Below, one piece after another: positions 1 through 12,800 of a DNA stretch of 64,000 nucleotides. A program made the translations under genes and the position numbers. The notes beneath the pieces were generated by a model. The model was not told where the DNA came from. It did not search any database and was given only the letters and a program-made list of their open reading frames with translations. The DNA is from Cardiocondyla obscurior (lineage: Eukaryota > Arthropoda > Insecta > Hymenoptera > Formicidae), in the NCBI RefSeq assembly GCF_019399895.1, contig NW_027228796.1:1-64000 (forward strand), given 5' to 3'. Position 1 is the first letter of the stretch, and every line of letters starts with the position of its first letter.

Positions 1-34
1 GTGAACATAATTAAAATGTTATACATAAATTTAC

Positions 35-2562
35 CTATATAAGCTAATATATCTGCGAGAAGTTTTGTTGACGCGTTCTTGTTTTTAGCTACACTCCATA
101 GAGCTTGTACCCACAAATTGGGATCTTGATGACCAAATCGTTTACAAGTGGCAAGCACTTGTTCACTATTACCCTCACTTAAGTGAAATCTCAATATTTC
201 TTGATATCTAAGATAATAAATATGTATTTAAAATTATATTTCTATATCATACAAGCATTCATACAACTATGACTTACAGTTTGTTCTCTTCATAAAGGAA
301 TAGTAATCCTTTTCTGAAATTATGTTGATGACAAAGTATTAGTATCTGATCTTTATCATAACGAGCCTCAGAATTTTGTAAAAGTCGTACAATTTTCTGT
401 TCATATTGTAGTTTAGTTACATCGTTATTTAACGCTGACCAAACATGCAAATAATGTTCCACTAACGTATTGTAAATAAGTGTGCTCCACCTGTAATATG
501 ACAAAACAAATAGTTTTATGATAAAAAATACCCATATTAATTATTTTACAAAAAAAAAATAATAACTTTGTATCTGATTTAACTAAATGTTCCAAGAACT
601 CTACGAGTCGTTCAGAATTATTTAAAAATAAATGAATAAAATCTTCTGGACTAGCTTTATCGACACGCTGTTCTGTATAGCCATTTAAAGCTTCCTAAAA
701 GAAAAAAATAATTTATCAAAATTTGCAGATTTTTATTTTTCCTCAAGTAACAATTTGAACGATTAAAACAAATTGTATACATACCTGATCTACAAGAGGT
801 TTGTTGGAAGGTTTGTAGTTCGTGCATAAAGCTTTCAAAAACTGTGTGGATTCACTTGGCACATTTTCTATTAAAATATTTCCATATTTCTTCATATTTA
901 CTTCAGCCTAAAATATTTTTAAGCCATTTTTTAAACAGCGTAGGGGTGAGATTTTTGCTACTTATTTTGGGCGGAGTACTTTTTTCCCATCGTGCGACTT
1001 TTGACGCACTGATTAGGCGATTTTATGGCGAGACGAGCGAAAACGTGTGAATAAGGTAATCAAGCAAGCGAAAGTTGTCTTGCTTATCTCATCCGCAAGC
1101 CTTCGTTCGTTTCGCCACCAAACACTGGCTCAATTTATGCATCGGCCAAGTCACAAAAGTGGGAACACCCAAACCTATCTTGAGCGGCTTGTTTCAAGGT
1201 TTTAAATGTTCATATCTCGCTTATGATCGCGAAAAATGTAAAACGGTATAGAACACTGTATAATGTTAAATATAAATTAATCTGAAATTTACTCTCATAA
1301 AACGAAGCGAGCTAAACGAGAGAATCAACCCACATCGTAAAAAAGCGACAATCGAACAATGAAATCTCTATACTGTCTTCTTTATGAAAGAGATAATATT
1401 TTTTTACATAAATTCTACATATATACAATACCTCTTCGAATTCTAACGTTGCCATGTATTCCAAAGCCTTTTTTATATTCTTGTTTATCTTCGAATGTTT
1501 ACTGTGTTTCTGTGCGAGTAACAGGGCATCTTCAGGTGATGCTTGACGGCAAACTTTTATAGCAATTTCCACGTCGAAATCAACTTCACGATCTTTTGTC
1601 TAGATTACATATAATGATCATAAAGATAAAAAAATACAACCTTCAGTAATGAGCTTCTATATCAAATATTCAATTCTTTCAACTTACCATAATAAATTCT
1701 TTCAACTTATCAGTGTGATTAAGTTTAGTATAACAATTTAATAACAAAGTAGTATGATCCTCTGTAGCTTGCCCATTTTTATGCAATGCTTGCAAATATG
1801 TGGTCAAATTATCAATATGCTGAGAATCCAAGAATTTTCTTATCACATAAGACGGTTCTAATTTGCCTATAGTTTTTATATATTGCTCTATTGCACCATT
1901 ATGATCTCCTTTAGAATATAAATGATCTCCGTATTGACGGAAAATATCTATGAGACCTTCTGCATCATATTGTTGATTTTTAGCTATTCTGTAATACCAT
2001 AAAATTATATTGTTAAAACTTATTTTAATGAGTTAATTATAATTAAACTGATACACCCAATATACCTTATAGAAACGTCGTACAAATTCTTTTTGAAAAG
2101 CAATGCTAATTTTGATTGCAAGTCTTTTTCATCTAAATGATACAATTTGTTATCTCCACTAAGTATAAAGAATCCACCCCACTCTGATAAGACTGCTTGG
2201 ACAGACACCATTGGTGCAGAAAACACAATAAACTTATTTTGAATATCAAGCACAGTTATAATGTGTTTATCAACACCTGGAGGTATCGGTTCTATTGTGC
2301 TATAAATATTTAATAATGATATAAATATTAATAATTTATAAAAGAAAATGCGTACACACATGTGTATGTATTACTTGGGTTTGGTGGATATAGTTGTTCT
2401 CGGAACATTTGCTGCTTCTTTTGCTACAATCACCAAATATGTCCTAAACCATTCTAGCATTATCTTTTGACCCTCCACTGCATAGCATGGGCCTCTGCCA
2501 TCTGGTGTGTAACAATAAATAGCCTAAAACATTTATTTAAAAATAAATAAAAAAATATAACG

Positions 2563-2630
<68 letters not shown>

Positions 2631-3811
2631 AATGCAATATATACATACATCATTACGTCCGACCATAAAGTGATTGTCCTGCATAGTCGGCGAGTACGCT
2701 GCATTTTCGCGTGCAACCCATATTATCCAAGGCAGATTTAAATTCCTTATCCTTAATAGTAATATTATACAGAAACACACAATTTTGCGTGGCAACGAAC
2801 AAATAAGTTTGTTTACCAGTTGCTCGTATTGCAAGGCCGGTAATAGACAAATTAACATCCTTTAAGACTTTTATCTTGTTCTTTCGCTCTCGAGTCAGGT
2901 CACCTCTGAATTGAAAAACAAATTTCCAGATCCAATTAAGTATGCTATTTTAACTTAAATTTAGAGCTGTCTTAAAACTGAAAATGTTCAGCACACAGTT
3001 TGTAAAATTAAAAATTAATGTACAAAATTGTTTTTAGACAACAAAGATAATTATTTACCTATACAGCATAATAGATCCATCACCAAATCCAATAGCCATC
3101 AATGTAAGACTAGTATGTACACATAGAGCTGTTGCTGGGACTGCTCTATAGCTAGGTATAGCTCTGCTTATTCGAACGCATGTTGGATTACCTTGTTTAT
3201 CAGGCTTTGCCAAGTTCCACACCTTTATAGTAGGATTGCATCCATGTTCATCTTCCTTTTAATATAACACAAATAAATCATATCTATCGCATGTACTTGA
3301 TTTAGTTAAAGAAATACACAGCAGTAAGAGATTAAAGTAATATTCTTACACCAATAGTAAATAAAAAAGTGGAATGTTGCACTTGTTGAGCCAATACTAA
3401 TGTAATTTCGTAAGCTCGAAAAGTTGTAATTTCATACGATCTATTTATTAAATGAATTCCGCCGCTATTGTCGCCGAGCACTAGATTGCCATTACCACTG
3501 GTAGCTGCCACAACTTGCGCGTCCTGTATAAAAGAAATGTAATAATAATCAGAAGCCATCCTCTAGTGTTCATGACAAAAGCATATGACAATTGGTTAAG
3601 GTCGTTATCGAAAATAAAAATCAACTCACTCCTAATGCTTTGGCGATCTTTCCTAAGTCGACTTCTTTTTTCAAATCAAAGAAATTAAAACGCCTCCACT
3701 AAAATAAGTATAAAATTAATATTCTAAGTTATGTCGAGTAAAAAAAAATTACGAAATTGGCAGAAGTCACAAAAGAATATAATAAAATCGACTGACCTCC
3801 AGAAACGCCAT
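35..3811 (-). CDS. Vps11: VPS11, core subunit of the HOPS/CORVET tethering complexes (partial, 13 exons)
   Basis: VPS11 is a scaffold of the class C (HOPS/CORVET) complexes that tether late endosomes, lysosomes and autophagosomes. Exons read on the minus strand with GT/AG sites: 3797-3811, 3630-3698, 3350-3523, 3059-3255, 2649-2905, 2375-2523, 2066-2299, 1688-1988, 1432-1599, 785-907, about 550-694, 278-490 and 35-207. The start is MAFLE followed by WRRFNFFDLKKEVDLG, the family N-terminus. Then come the WD40/beta-propeller region (LVLGDNSGGIHLI, KVWNLAKP), the GRGPCYAVEG segment and alpha-solenoid repeats (YGDHLYSKGDHNGAIEQYI, GKLEPSYVIRKFLD). The C-terminal RING finger lies beyond base 1. 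Odd points: an extra base at 2685 breaks frame before MQDNHFMVG. Exon 9 near 1455-1500 shows a local out-of-frame stretch (EDKQEY in another frame) with a deletion and an A6 run. The donor of the 550-694 exon lies in a homopolymer and its phase does not fit. Identity is very sure; whether the gene is intact is not. Confidence 0.93.
908..1431 (-). other. VPS11 intron 9 with possible inserted sequence
   Basis: This 524-base intron separates the exons ending EFEE and starting AEVNMKKYG. It is much longer than the neighbouring introns (mostly 70-150 bases). Its middle part, about 930-1200, is richer in GC and CG dinucleotides than the other introns, which suggests an old repeat insertion. I do not recognise the repeat. 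Confidence 0.4.
2565..2628. repeat. (TA)n microsatellite in a VPS11 intron
   Basis: An uninterrupted AT dinucleotide run of about 64 bases sits in the intron between the exons 2649-2905 and 2375-2523. Its length is likely to vary between individuals and between assemblies. Confidence 0.97.
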
Positions 3812-4825
3812 AATTTATCAGTGAATCAATGTTTGATTATACATCTACTCAGGCTCAGAAAGAGCCTGGAAGCGTCAAAAGCGTTTGGCAGGCAAATATT
3901 TTCGTAACTACCAAAATCGATGGTGCTATATACATCAGCATCGAGTTTAGTAGTTCCGCCAAAAATCCGTCTACCAAATGCTCCCGGCGCTACCATCAGC
4001 GCAAAACATCGATCTTTCTAACCTCTATCGATGTATTTTAAAATTAAAATAATTACTTAGATAAAACGTGGGCACTCTACTAGCTATAATACAATCGAAT
4101 TAGAGTAAAAAAATTAACTTAGAACATTCAAAATCATAGACTTTATAAGATTTTTATTTTAATTTATAAAACATACATGTCACTTTTTATAAGTTAATTA
4201 TTAATATTTTCCGTAGACTTACAAGCTTGAAACTTTGTGGGACAAAAATAGAATGAAAAAACTGTAATGGAATGCCAACAAGACTCTTGAGAAAGCAGCA
4301 GAAATCCCCCTCACCAAGTATAGATCACAGTAAAAATTCTGCGGCCTTCCAGATACTCCAATTACAAGATAACTGAAATATATATTTTAAAGTTAAAAAA
4401 CTTATTAAAATGTAATGTGAGCACTCTACTACATATAAATAAACCAAATTTAAATCAGAAATTTATCATAAAAACCTGAAAATAATTTATTTAACAATAT
4501 TTGAATTTTAAACCTACAACACATACCTGTCACTTTTTATAAGTTTTATAAAAAATAATTCCCGACGATGTACAGGCTTGGTACTGTTTGTGGAGCAAGA
4601 AGAAGTTTCAAATTATATAAAAAATCCAACGGGACCCTCCAGAAATCAGCAGAAATCTTTTCTCAAGCTGTAGAAGCACAGTGAAACTTCTGTGACCCTC
4701 GCAGAACACCAAAACCAAGAATCTAAAATAAAAAATTATTTACAGTTAACAGAATAATTCAATTGTATTTAGAACACTCTACAATACTTAAATAAACCGA
4801 ATTTTAGTCTGAAATTTAACTTAGA
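3812..4825. other. VPS11 upstream region and AT-rich intergenic DNA
   Basis: The VPS11 promoter should lie just right of 3811. Copies of an ATCGAT-type motif occur at 3918-3923, 4008-4013 and 4025-4031, in the first 250 bases. A 70-codon open frame at 3829-4041 has no recognisable domain and I do not call it a gene. The rest is AT-rich and holds two diverged copies of a ~330 base repeat, listed separately. Confidence 0.5.
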
Positions 4826-4830
4826 AGCCT
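4165..4830. repeat. Diverged dispersed repeat, copies near 4165 and 4520, third part near 5745
   Basis: The phrase CATACNTGTCACTTTTTATAAG begins each copy near 4172 and 4523, and a related start occurs near 5748. Each is followed by a similar order of blocks: a line like GTACAGGCTTGG, then TTTGTGG, then a CC-rich stretch with CAGCAGAAATC. The copies differ by many substitutions and short indels, so the duplication is old. No coding potential is visible. Confidence 0.65.
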
Positions 4831-5700
4831 GAACTCACTCTGCAAAGTATTAGTGCTATCTGGAGTACTAAGTAAGTCGAGAATTTTTCTCTTGCACCAA
4901 AAATAATCACAGGGACTTCTGCAGCTTCCCTGGGTCTCCGGACGATTTCTTTGGTTAGTTTCCGTCGCGAACCTTTCGTCTCCAAAGTGCCAAACCTGTA
5001 AATAAAGCAGAAGTATTTTTAAATTAAAACTAAAAATCTCATAAGTGACACATTGAGGTTAAAGTTATATTTTGACTATTTTCTCACTTTTTAATTAATT
5101 GAGGCTCTCGAGGATTCTAAAATCGGTTCCTCACGATAGAGGAGGGTAATCTAATTAAATTCTAACGCATGACATACCTGAATTCACTCTGCAAAGTGTT
5201 AGTGCTATCTGTGGTACTGGGTAAGTCGAGAAATTTTCTCTTGCACCAGGAATGGTCAGAGAGACTTCTGCGGCTTCCCCGAGTCTCCGGACGGTTTCCT
5301 TGGTTAGTTTCCGTCGCGAACCTTTCGTCCCCAAAGCGCGAAACCTGTAAATAAAGCAGAAGTATTTTTAAATTAAAACTAAAAATCTTATAAGTGACAC
5401 TTTGATGGTAAAGTTTTATTTTGACTATTTTCTCACTTTTTAATTAACTGAGGCTCTCGGGCAATCTAAAATCGGTCCCTCACAATGGAGGAGAGTATTT
5501 TAATTAAATTCTAATGCATGACATACCTAAATTCACTCTGCAAAGTGTCAGTGCTATCTGGAGTACTGGGTAAGTCGAGAGGATTTTCTCTTGCACCAGG
5601 AATGGTCAGAGAGACTTCTGCGGCTTCCCCGGAACTCCGGATGGTCTCGTTGGTTAGCTGCCGTCACGTATCTTTTGCCTATAAAGTTTAAAGCCTGTAA
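4828..5700. repeat. ~350 bp tandem repeat, about 2.5 copies
   Basis: Copies start near 4828, 5178 and 5527 with CCTRAAYTCACTCTGCAAAG. The spacing is about 350 bases. Copies 1 and 2 are close to identical over their whole length, including the GTTTCCGTCGCGAACCTTTC block. Copy 3 diverges after about 5650. A 61-codon open frame at 5169-5354 is a by-product of the repeat. Confidence 0.88.
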
Positions 5701-5929
5701 AACAAATAGAAATATTTGTTTTTCTGACTTAAACTTTAATCAATAACACATACCTGTCACTTTTAAAACTTTTATAAAAATTAGTTTCTGTTGATGCACA
5801 GTTTTGGCACTTTGTGGGAATAAAAAAGACGGTTTAAATTTGTTAAAAAATCCAACCGGACACTCGAGGAAACAGTTGATCTCCTACAAACGAATAAAAT
5901 AAGCATAAAATATTTTGCGTAAAATATTC

Positions 5930-6573
5930 ACCAATGGAGAAACTGCATTAATACTGGCATTCATGAAACGACTCGATTAATAAAATAATGTAAAAATACT
6001 TAATAAATAGCATTAAATTGTTGTAAATTAACGAGCAAAATACGATTAAGTATAAAAACTTATAAATAACGCTAAAAACAAGTTTAAAATATCACTCAAT
6101 TTATTTCAACCAATAGGAACACAGCATTAGTACTGACATTCATGAAACGACTCGATTAATAAAATATTGTAAAAATAATTAATAAATAGCATTAATTGTT
6201 GTAAACTAACTTGCAAAATACGATTTAGTATAAAAACTTATAAATAACGCACAAAAGAGGTGTAAAATGTTATTCGATTAATTTGAACCAATAGGAACAC
6301 AGTATTAGTACTGACATTCATGAAACGACTCGATTAATAAAATATTGTAAAAATAATTAATAAATAGCATTAAATTGTTGTAAACTAACTTGCAAAATAC
6401 GATTTAGTATAAAAACTTATAAATAACGCTAAAAACACGTGCAAAATGTCACTCGATTATTTTCAACCAATAGGAACAAAGCATTAGTACTGACATTCAT
6501 GAAACGACTTGATTAATAAAATATTGTAAATATACTTAATAAATAGCATTAAATTGTTTTAAATTGACGTGCA
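5930..6573. repeat. ~178 bp AT-rich tandem repeat, about 3.6 copies
   Basis: The block GACATTCATGAAACGACT recurs near 5957, 6135, 6312 and 6490, each time followed by AATAAAATA and a ~100-base AT-rich tail ending in CCAATAGGAACA. The spacing is 177-180 bases. The array ends where the inverted satellite monomer starts. Confidence 0.9.
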
Positions 6574-6577
6574 AAAT

Positions 6578-6810
6578 AGCCTAGCTCTTTTGGGTCGCGA
6601 GATATTTCACATTTTCCGAAAAACTTTGATCGTTAATATTTCGGTCCACAGGCGTCGTAGGACTCTGATCGAATACTCGTTTTGAAGGGCTTGAAAGCCC
6701 TTCAAAACGAGCTTTCGATCAGATTTTTACGACGCCTGTGGACCGAGATATTAACGATCAAAGTTTCGAAAATGTCAAATATCTCGCGAACCAGAAGAGC
6801 TAGGCTATTG
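6578..6810. repeat. Large inverted repeat: satellite monomers head to head
   Basis: The first satellite monomer, about 6578-6690, is the reverse complement of the next, about 6693-6810. The centre is GAAGGGCTT, two bases, AAGCCCTTC near 6692. The arms are about 110 bases and well conserved, so the pair could fold into a long cruciform or hairpin. All later monomers point the same way as the right arm. Confidence 0.93.
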
Positions 6811-9800
6811 CGCTTTTTTTTGATCGACGCGGGCTTTTAAGCCCTTCAAAACGAGCATTCGATCAGACCCCTACGACGCCTGTGGACCGAGATATTAACG
6901 ATCAAAGTTTTTCGGAAAATGTGAAATATCTCGCGAACCAGAAGAGCTAGGCTATTGCGCTTTTTTTTGTTCGACGCGGGTTTTCAAGCCCTTCAAAACG
7001 AGCTTTCGATCAGACCCCTACGACGTTTGTGGACCGAGATATTAACGATCAAAGTTTTTCGGAAAATGTGAAATATCTCGCGAACCAGAAGGGCTAGGCT
7101 ATTGCGCTTTATTTTGTTCGACGCGGGCTTTCAAGCCCTTCAAAACGAGCTTTCGATCAGACCCCTACGACGCCTGTGGACCGAGATATTAACGATCAAA
7201 GTTTTTCGAAAAATGTGAAATATCTCGCGAACCAGAAGGGCTAGGCTATTGCGCTTTTTTTGTTCGACGCGGGCTTTCAAGCCCTTCAAAACGAGCTTTC
7301 GATCAGACCCCTACGACGCCTGTGGACCGAGATATTAACGATCAAAGTTTTTCGGAAAATGTGAAATATCTCGCGAACCAGAAGGGCTAGGCTATTGCGC
7401 TTTTTTTTGTTCGACGCGGGCTTTTAAGCCCTTCAAAACGAGCTTTCGATCAGACCCCTACGACGTTTGTGGACCGAGATATTAACGATCAAAGTTTTTC
7501 GGAAAATGTGAAATATCTCGCGAACCAGAAGGGCTAGGCTATTGCGCTTTTTTTGTTCGACGCGGGTTTTCAAGCCCTTCAAAACTTTCGATCAGACCCC
7601 TACGACGTTTGTGGACCGAGATATTAACGATCAAAGTTTTTCGGAAAATGTGAAATATCTCGCGAACCAGAAGGGCTAGGCTATTGCGCTTATTTTTGTT
7701 CGACGCGGGCTTTCAAGCCCTTCAAACCGAGCTTTCGATCAGACCTTTACGACGCCTGTGGACCGAGATATTAACGATCAAAGTTTTTCGGAAAATGTGA
7801 AATTTCTCGCGAACCAGAAGAGCTAGGCTATTGCGCTTTTTTTTGTTCGACGCGGGCTTTTAAGCCCTTCAAAACGAGCTTTCGATCAGACCCCTACGAC
7901 GCCTGTGGACCGAGATATTAACGATCAAAGTTTTTCAGAAAATGTAAAATTTCTCGCGAACCAGAAGGGCTAAGCTATTGCGCTTTTTTTTGTTCGACGC
8001 GGGCTTTCAAGCCCTTCAAAACGAGCTTTCGATCAGACCCCTACGACGCCTGTGGACCGAGATATTAACGATCAAAGTTCTTCGGAAAATGTAAAATATC
8101 TCGCGAACCAGAAGAGCTAGGCTATTGCGCTTTTTTTTGTTCGACGCGGGCTTTCAAGCCCTTCAAAACGAGCATTCGATCAGACCCCTACGACGCCTGT
8201 GGACCGAGATATTAACGATCAAAGTTTTTCGGAAAATGTGAAATATCTCGCGAACCAGAAGGGCTAGGCTATTGCGCTTTTTTTTTCGACGCGGGCTTTC
8301 AAGCCCTTCAAAACGAGCATTCGATCAGACCCCTACGACGCCTGTGGACCGAGATATTAACGATCAAAGTTTTTCGGAAAATGTGAAATATCTCGCGAAC
8401 CAGAAGAGCTAGGCTATTGCGCTTTTTTTGTTCGACGCGGGCTTTCAAGCCCTTCAAAACGAGCTTTCGATCAGACCCCTACGACGCCTGTGAACCGAGA
8501 TATTAACGATCAAAGTTTTTCGGAAAATGTCAAATATCTCGCGAACCAGAAGGGCTAGGCTATTGCGCTTTTTTTGTTCGACGCGGGCTTTCAAGCCCTT
8601 CAAAACGAGCTTTCGATCAGACCCCTACGACGCCTGTGGACCGAGATATTAACGATCAAAGTTTTCGGAAAATGTGAAATATCTCGCGAACCAGAAGAGC
8701 TAGGCTATTGCGCTTTTGTTCGACGCGGGCTTTCAAGCCCTTCAAAACGAGCTTTCGATCAGACCCCTACGACGCCTGTGGACCGAGATATTAACGATCA
8801 AAGTTTTTCGGAAAATGTGAAATATCTCGCGAACCAGAAGGGCTAGGCTATTGCGCTTTTTTTTGTTCGACGCGGGCTTTCAAGCCCTTCAAAACGAGTT
8901 TTCGATCAGACCCCTACGACGCCTGTGGACCGAGATATTAACGATCAAAGTTTTTCGAAAAATGTGAAATATCTCGCGAACCAGAAGGGCTAGGCTATTG
9001 CGCTTTTTTTGTTCGACGCGGGCTTTCAAGCCCTTCAAAACGAGCTTTCGATCAGACCCCTACGACGCCTGTGGACCGAGATATTAACGATCAAAGTTTT
9101 TCGGAAAATGTGAAATATCTCGCGAACCAGAAGGGCTAGGCTATTGCGCTTTTTTTGTTCGACGCGGGCTTTCAAGCCCTTCAAAACGAGCTTTCGATCA
9201 GACCCCTACGACGCCTGTGGACCGAGATATTAACGATCAAAGTTTTTCGGAAAATGTGAAATATCTCGCGAACCAGAAGGGCTAGGCTATTGCGCTTTTT
9301 TTTTCGACGCGGGCTTTCAAGCCCTTCAAAACGAGTTTTCGATCAGACCCCTACGACGCCTGTGGACCGAGATATTAACGATCAAAGTTTTTCGAAAAAT
9401 GTGAAATATCTCGCGAACCAGAAGGGCTAGGCTATTGCGCTTTTTTTGTTCGACGCGGGCTTTCAAGCCCTTCAAAACGAGCTTTCGATCAGACCCCTAC
9501 GACGCCTGTGGACCGAGATATTAACGATCAAAGTTTTACGGAAAATGTGAAATATCTCGCGAACCAGAAGGGCTAGGCTATTGCGCTTTTTTTTGTTCGA
9601 CGCGGGCTTTCAAGCCCTTCAAAACGAGCTTTCGATCAGACCCCTACGACGTTTGTGGACCGAGATATTAACGATCAAAGTTTTTCGGAAAATGTGAAAT
9701 ATCTCGCGAACCAGAAAGGCTAGGCTATTGCGCTTTTTTTTGTTCGACGCGGGCTTTCAAGCCCTTCAAACCGAGCTTTCGATCAGACTTTTACGACGCC

Positions 9801-12800
9801 TGTGGACCGAGATATTAACAATCAAAGTTTTTCGGAAAATGTGAAATTTCTCGCGAACCAGAAGAGCTAGGCTATTGCGCTTTTTTTTGTTCGACGCGGG
9901 CTTTCAAGCCCTTCAAAACGAGCTTTCGATCAGACCCCTACGACGCCTGTGGACCGAGATATTAACGATCAAAGTTTTTCGGAAAATGTAAAATATCTCG
10001 CGAACCAGAAGAGCTAGACTATTGCGCTTTTTTTTGTTCGACGCGGGCTTTCAAGCCCTTCAAAACGAGCTTTCGATCAGACCCCTACGACGCCTGTGAA
10101 CCGAGATATTAACGATCAAAGTTTTTCGGAAAATGTGAAATATCTCGCGAACCAGAAGGGCTAGGCTATTGCGCTTTTTTTTGTTCGACGCGGGCTTTCA
10201 AGCCCTTCAAAACGAGCATTCGATCAGACCCCTACGACGCCTGTGGACCGAGATATTAACGATCAAAGTTTTTCGGAAAATGTGAAATATCTCGCGAACC
10301 AGAAGAGCTAGGCTATTGCGCTTTTTTTGTTCGACGCGGGCTTTCAAGCCCTTCAAAACGAGCTTTCGATCAGACCCCTACGACGCCTGTGGACCGAGAT
10401 ATTAACGATCAAAGTTTTTCGGAAAATGTGAAATATCTCGCGAACCAGAAGAGCTAGGCTATTGCGCTTTTTTTGTTCGACGCGGGCTTTCAAGCCCTTC
10501 AAAACGAGCTTTCGATCAGACCCCTACGACGCCTGTGGACCGAGATATTAACGATCAAAGTTTTTCGGAAAATGTGAAATATCTCGCGAACCAGAAGGGC
10601 TAGGCTATTGCGCTTTTTTTTTCGACGCGGGCTTTCAAGCCCTTCAAAACGAGCTTTCGATCAGACCCCTACGACGCCTGTGGACCGAGATATTAACGAT
10701 CAAAGTTTTTCGGAAAATGTGAAATATCTCGCGAACCAGAAGAGCTAGGCTATTGCGCTTTTTTTGTTCGACGCGGGCTTTCAAGCCCTTCAAAACGAGC
10801 TTTCGATCAGACCCTACAACGCCTGTGACCGAGATATTAACGATCAAAGTTTTTCGGAAAATGTCAAATATCTCGCGAACCAGAAGGGCTAGGCTATTGC
10901 GCTTTTTTGTTCGACGCGGGCTTTAAGCCCTTCAAAACGAGCATTCGATCAGACCCCTACGACGCCTGTGGACCGAGATATTAACGATCAAAGTTTTTCG
11001 GAAAATGTGAAATATCTCGCGAACCAGAAGAGCTAGGCTATTGCGCTTTTTTTGTTCGACGCGGGCTTTCAAGCCCTTCAAAACGAGCTTTCGATCAGAC
11101 CCCTACGACGCCTGTGGACCGAGATATTAACGATCAAAGTTTTTCGGAAAATGTGAAATATCTCGCGAACCAGAAGGGCTAGGCTATTGCGCTTTTTTTG
11201 TTCGACGCGGGCTTTCAAGCCCTTCAAAACGAGCTTTCGATCAGACCCCTACGACGCCTGTGGACCGAGATATTAACGATCAAAGTTTTTCGAAAAATGT
11301 GAAATATCTCGCGAACCAGAAGGGCTAGGCTATTGCGCTTTTTTTTGTTCGACGCGGGCTTTCAAGCCCTTCAAAACGAGCTTTCGATCAGACCCCTACG
11401 ACGCCTGTGGACCGAGATATTAACGATCAAAGTTTTTCGGAAAATGTGAAATATCTCGCGAACCAGAAGAACTAGGCTATTGCGCTTTTTTTTGTTCGAC
11501 GCGGGCTTTTAAGCCCTTCAAAACGAGCTTTCGATCAGACCCCTACGACGCCTGTGGACCGAGATATTAACGATCAAAGTTTTTCGAAAAATGTGAAATA
11601 TCTCGCGAACCAGAAGGGCTAGGCTATTGCGCTTTTTTTTGTTCGACGCGGGCTTTCAAGCCCTTCAAAACGAGCTTTCGATCAGACCCCTACGACGCCT
11701 GTGGACCGAGATATTAACGATCAAAGTTTTTCGGAAAATGTGAAATATCTCGCGAACCAGAAGGGCTAGGCTATTGCGCTTTTTTTTGTTCGACGCGGGC
11801 TTTCAAGCCCTTCAAACCGAGCTTTCGATCAGACCCCTACGACGTTTGTGGACCGAGATATTAACGATCAAAGTTCTTCGGAAAATGTAAAATATCTCGC
11901 GAACCAGAAGAGCTAGACTATTGCGCTTTTTTTTGTTCGACGCGGGCTTTCAAGCCCTTCAAAACTAGCATTCGATCAGACCCCTACGACGCCTGTGAAC
12001 CGAGATATTAACGATCAAAGTTTTTCGGAAAATGTCAAATATCTCGCGAACCAGAAGGGCTAGGCTATTGCGCTTTTTTTGTTCGACGCGGGCTTTCAAG
12101 CCCTTCAAAACGAGCATTCGATCAGACCCCTACGACGCCTGTGGACCGAGATATTAACGATCAAAGTTTTTCGGAAAATGTGAAATATCTCGCGAACCAG
12201 AAGAGCTAGGCTATTGCGCTTTTTTTGTTCGACGCGGGCTTTCAAGCCCTTCAAAACGAGCTTTCGATCAGACCCCTACGACGCCTGTGGACCGAGATAT
12301 TAACGATCAAATTTTTTCGGAAAATGTGAAATATCTCGCGAACCAGAAGGGCTAGGCTATTGCGCTTTTTTTTGTTCGACGCGGGCTTTCAAGCCCTTCA
12401 AACCGAGCTTTCGATCAGACTTTTACGACGCCTGTGGACCGAGATATTAACGATCAAAGTTTTTCGGAAAATGTGAAATATCTCGCGAACCAGAAGAGCT
12501 AGGCTATTGCGCTTTTTTTTGTTCGACGCGGGCTTTCAAGCCCTTCAAAACGAGCTTTCGATCAGACCCCTACGACGTTTGTGGACCGAGATATTAACGA
12601 TCAAAGTTTTTCGGAAAATGTGAAATATCTCGCGAACCAGAAGGGCTAGGCTATTGCGCTTTTTTTTGTTCGACGCGGGCTTTCAAGCCCTTCAAAACGA
12701 GTTTTCGATCAGACCCCTACGACGCCTGTGGACCGAGATATTAACGATCAAAGTTTTTCGAAAAATGTGAAATATCTCGCGAACCAGAAGGGCTAGGCTA

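Noticed and set aside
930..1200. Exon within VPS11 intron 9
   Set aside because: The flanking exons join in frame to the expected protein (EFEE to AEVNMKK) without it.
3829..4041. Small gene next to VPS11
   Set aside because: 70 codons with no recognisable domain or splice context; probably promoter and upstream sequence.
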